DNA of 64,000 nt. Source: Yersinia bercovieri ATCC 43970 (GTDB lineage Bacteria > Pseudomonadota > Gammaproteobacteria > Enterobacterales > Enterobacteriaceae). Made by a program: the position numbers and the translations under genes. The stretch spans positions 248,001-312,000 of the forward strand of contig NZ_CP054044.1 in NCBI RefSeq assembly GCF_013282745.1, given 5' to 3'. The first letter of the stretch is position 1, and each line of letters opens with the position of its first letter. Under the pieces are notes generated by a model. The model worked only from the letters and a program-made list of their open reading frames with translations, did not search any database and had not been told where the DNA came from. Of this stretch, positions 61,928-64,000 are shown piece by piece.

Positions 61928-63283
61928 TTATTCCGTTTTGGTCCAATTCAGGCACCAGCACGGCTCGCCTTCTTTAGCCTGCCCCGCCTGAGTCACGAAA
62001 ACCCCAGCTGCGGCAATCAATTGCTCGCCAAAATAGAGCAATGGAATACGTTCCCGCTGCCATGGCGGAATGCCTAACTCCTGCCATATCTTCTTGCCTT
62101 GGCGCGAATGGTGCCGCCCGACAATTTTGACGTCGCCATGTAATCCAAAACCTATACTGATTTCGTCGCCGATAGCAGCAGCTCTTATCGCTTGCCCACC
62201 ATGGGCAGTCAAGCTCAGTACACCTAGTTTGGCGGGCAGAACCAATGGTTCAGGTGGCAGCTCTTTATCCTCAACTGTTGCCCAAAAGATATGCGCGACA
62301 CCTATCTCTTGCAGCGCCGGCACCAAATAGAGGTGTTGCCGGAAACGGCGAACCTGATAAGCACCGAGGGTTAATTGAGGCTCTGCATCCTGCCTGGCCA
62401 TCGCGACCTCCAACCACAATCTCTGTAGCTGGCTCTGCGACGGCATTAAGGCTCCTCTCTCTGCTAACCAACGGCGCACTATTGCCGCTCGCTTAGCCTC
62501 TGACGCCAGCAGCAGCCCCTCAATAGAGAGCGCGCCATGGTGATTTTTTAGTTGTTGCACACTCTCAGCCAACAACTCATCCAATAGCTGTTCTTGCTCA
62601 GCACACAAACCCGCACTGCGTGCCGTGGCCTGTGCGAAATGCGGCCAACGATGATGAAGTAAAGGCAGAACTCTCAAGCGCAGGAAATTACGATCGAAGC
62701 GATCGTCCTGATTGCTGTCATCTTCAATCCACTGTAATTGCTGGATTCGGGCATAGTTCTCCAGTGTTTCGCGGGAGAGTGTCAGTAAAGGCCGCAATAA
62801 CTGACTGTGAGCAAAGGGCATTCTGGCAGCCATTGCAGATAAACCTGCCGGGCCACTACCCCGCTTAAGTGCGAGCAGGAAGGTCTCACATTGGTCATCC
62901 AGATGTTGGGCTGTAAGTAACACTTCATCGGCGGCTAAATGTGAAGAGAATGCCTGATAGCGAGCACTCCTGGCTGCCGCCTCAATACCATTGTGACGGG
63001 GATCAATACTCACTCGAACCACTTCGAGTGGAATTTGCCATCGCTCACACTGTTGTTGGCAATGCTTTACCCAACCATCTGCCCGCGGATTTAAGCCGTG
63101 GTGAATATGAATGGCGCGTACTTTCAGTTCAGGAATGAGTTGGTCACGTATACAGACCAATAGATGCAGCAATACACTCGAATCCAAGCCACCACTGAAT
63201 CCCACCAGAAAATTGCGCTGCCCCCCCAATTGTGCGAACACGGGGTTAAGTAAAACATTTGGCGTAGCAGGGACTGGGTTCAT
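61928..63283 (-). CDS. tilS: tRNA(Ile)-lysidine synthase TilS
   Basis: A 451-residue N-type ATP pyrophosphatase that attaches lysine to C34 of the minor isoleucine tRNA, switching its reading from AUG to AUA. The P-loop is VGFSGGLDSSVLLHLL near residue 30. The segment RAIHIHHGLN and HLDDQCETFLLALKRGSG are conserved. The C-terminal tRNA-binding domains are complete. It is one base after yaeR. Confidence 0.95.
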   Translation of the reverse strand: MNPVPATPNVLLNPVFAQLGGQRNFLVGFSGGLDSSVLLHLLVCIRDQLIPELKVRAIHIHHGLNPRADGWVKHCQQQCERWQIPLEVVRVSIDPRHNGIEAAARSARYQAFSSHLAADEVLLTAQHLDDQCETFLLALKRGSGPAGLSAMAARMPFAHSQLLRPLLTLSRETLENYARIQQLQWIEDDSNQDDRFDRNFLRLRVLPLLHHRWPHFAQATARSAGLCAEQEQLLDELLAESVQQLKNHHGALSIEGLLLASEAKRAAIVRRWLAERGALMPSQSQLQRLWLEVAMARQDAEPQLTLGAYQVRRFRQHLYLVPALQEIGVAHIFWATVEDKELPPEPLVLPAKLGVLSLTAHGGQAIRAAAIGDEISIGFGLHGDVKIVGRHHSRQGKKIWQELGIPPWQRERIPLLYFGEQLIAAAGVFVTQAGQAKEGEPCWCLNWTKTE

Positions 63284-63284
63284 G

Positions 63285-63683
63285 TTATTCCGGCATCAAT
63301 TCATAGAGCTCCAGTGGTAAACCATCTGGGTCATTAAAGAAAGTAAAACGTGATTGAGTATAAGGATCAATGCGAACTGCTTCGCAAATCACCCCGGCGG
63401 TGCCGAGTTCACTGACCGCCTGTTCAATGTCATCAACCTGAAAAGCCAGATGTCGCAAGCCACAAGCCTCCGGGCGACTCGGGCGCGGTGCCGGTGAAGG
63501 GAAGGAGAATAATTCAATGGTGTATTGCCCATTTAACGCCAGATCAGCTTTCCACGAATCGCGCTCTGCACGATAAACCTCACTGAGCAGATTGAAGCCC
63601 AGCAGCTCACAATAGAATTTTTTGCTGGCCTGATAATCTGAGCCAATGATCGCAATATGGTGAACCTGACGTATTATCAGCAT
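63285..63683 (-). CDS. yaeR: VOC/glyoxalase-like metalloenzyme YaeR
   Basis: A 132-residue vicinal oxygen chelate protein. Two beta-alpha-beta-beta-beta units are seen, with metal ligands likely the His in QVHHIAIIGSD, Glu in YTIELFSF, His in LRHLAFQVDD and Glu in LPLELYEL. The substrate is unknown. It is close to E. coli YaeR and sits between accA and tilS as there. Confidence 0.92.
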   Translation of the reverse strand: MLIIRQVHHIAIIGSDYQASKKFYCELLGFNLLSEVYRAERDSWKADLALNGQYTIELFSFPSPAPRPSRPEACGLRHLAFQVDDIEQAVSELGTAGVICEAVRIDPYTQSRFTFFNDPDGLPLELYELMPE

Positions 63684-63819
63684 GTATCCTCCGTTAAATT
63701 AAGTATCCATGCCCATCATGCTTCGGGTTACCTGTGCGTTGGCGACCCTCCTGCACTCAAGCTATTTAGGCTATATATGGTTTAGCCAAACTTAGCTATT
63801 CGGCAAAAAATAGCTAAAA

Positions 63820-63850
63820 AAAAACCGATGCTTAAATTCTGCACCGGTTT
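63820..63850 (-). terminator. Terminator of accA
   Basis: On the minus strand ACCGGTGC pairs with GCATCGGT (one G-T pair) around a 9-base loop, followed by at least eight T. It lies 20 bases after the accA stop. Confidence 0.85.
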
Positions 63851-63869
63851 TTCTCAATGAGCAATAAAC

Positions 63870-64000
63870 TCAGCAGTAGCCGTAGTTCATCAAACGCTGA
63901 TAACGACGATTCAACAGCTCTTCTTCATTCAGGACATCCAAATCACTGAGGTCCGCCAGCAATTGTGCTTTCAGTGAAGCAGCAATCGCTAAGTAATCAC
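63870..64000 (-). CDS. accA: Acetyl-CoA carboxylase carboxyltransferase alpha subunit, C-terminal end
   Basis: The last 42 codons before TGA. The end reads [19 protein letters not shown], the well-conserved C-terminus of AccA, which makes malonyl-CoA with AccD for fatty acid synthesis. The rest lies beyond the window. Confidence 0.93.
   Translation of the reverse strand, partial: DYLAIAASLKAQLLADLSDLDVLNEEELLNRRYQRLMNYGYC

Overview
The window is chromosomal DNA from an enterobacterium of the genus Yersinia. The evidence is the ureABCEFGD-yut cluster with a linked yntABCDE nickel importer, an hdeB next to it, ERIC elements, and long blocks in the same order as Escherichia coli (dnaQ-rnhA-yafS-gloB-mltD, gmhB-metNIQ-rcsF-trmO-proS-nlpE-arfB-yaeQ-yaeP-rof, tilS-yaeR-accA). 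I cannot fix the species from the sequence alone.

Layout. 1-3.4 kb is an AT-rich accessory stretch: the end of an unknown gene, a DUF4225 membrane protein facing a small two-helix membrane protein, a stretch with terminator hairpins but no convincing gene, and a GNAT acetyltransferase. 3.4-8.7 kb is a leftward chitobiose/cellobiose operon (chbB-chbC-GH1-chbA-chbR-chbG) in which a GH1 phospho-glucosidase stands where E. coli uses the GH4 enzyme ChbF. 9.1-10.1 kb holds a decayed scrap of a sugar dehydrogenase gene and a tandem pair of fluoride channels. 10.1-26 kb is an acid/potassium/nickel block: kch, hdeB, then leftward yntABCDE and ureABCEFGD-yut-nixA. The ynt importer and NixA bring in nickel, Yut brings in urea, UreEFGD assemble the metallocentre and UreABC make ammonia to buffer acid.

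26.5-31.7 kb contains a cold-shock gene, small proteins of unknown role (an MbeD-like coiled coil, DUF1198, DUF2002, DUF883), the acid-shock gene asr with a clear RstA box, a 32-codon membrane-protein ORF, and a MocR regulator divergent from an AhpD-like protein. 31.8-35.9 kb is nrdHIEF behind a pair of NrdR boxes. 36.3-40 kb is proVWX with an ERIC element between proW and proX.

40.1-46.8 kb is tRNA-Asp, dnaQ/rnhA, yafS/gloB, mltD, yafD and dkgB. 46.8-52.5 kb is a complete leftward rRNA operon, 16S-tRNA-Glu-23S-5S, with P1/P2, two boxA sites and tandem terminators. 52.5-64 kb is conserved core: gmhB, metNIQ behind Met boxes, rcsF, trmO, proS, nlpE, arfB, yaeQ, yaeP, rof, a cytochrome c, tilS, yaeR and the 3' end of accA. 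The sequence shows no CRISPR array, complete insertion sequence or prophage. The least explained parts are the first 3 kb and the two very short ORFs at 28.5 kb and 46.8 kb.
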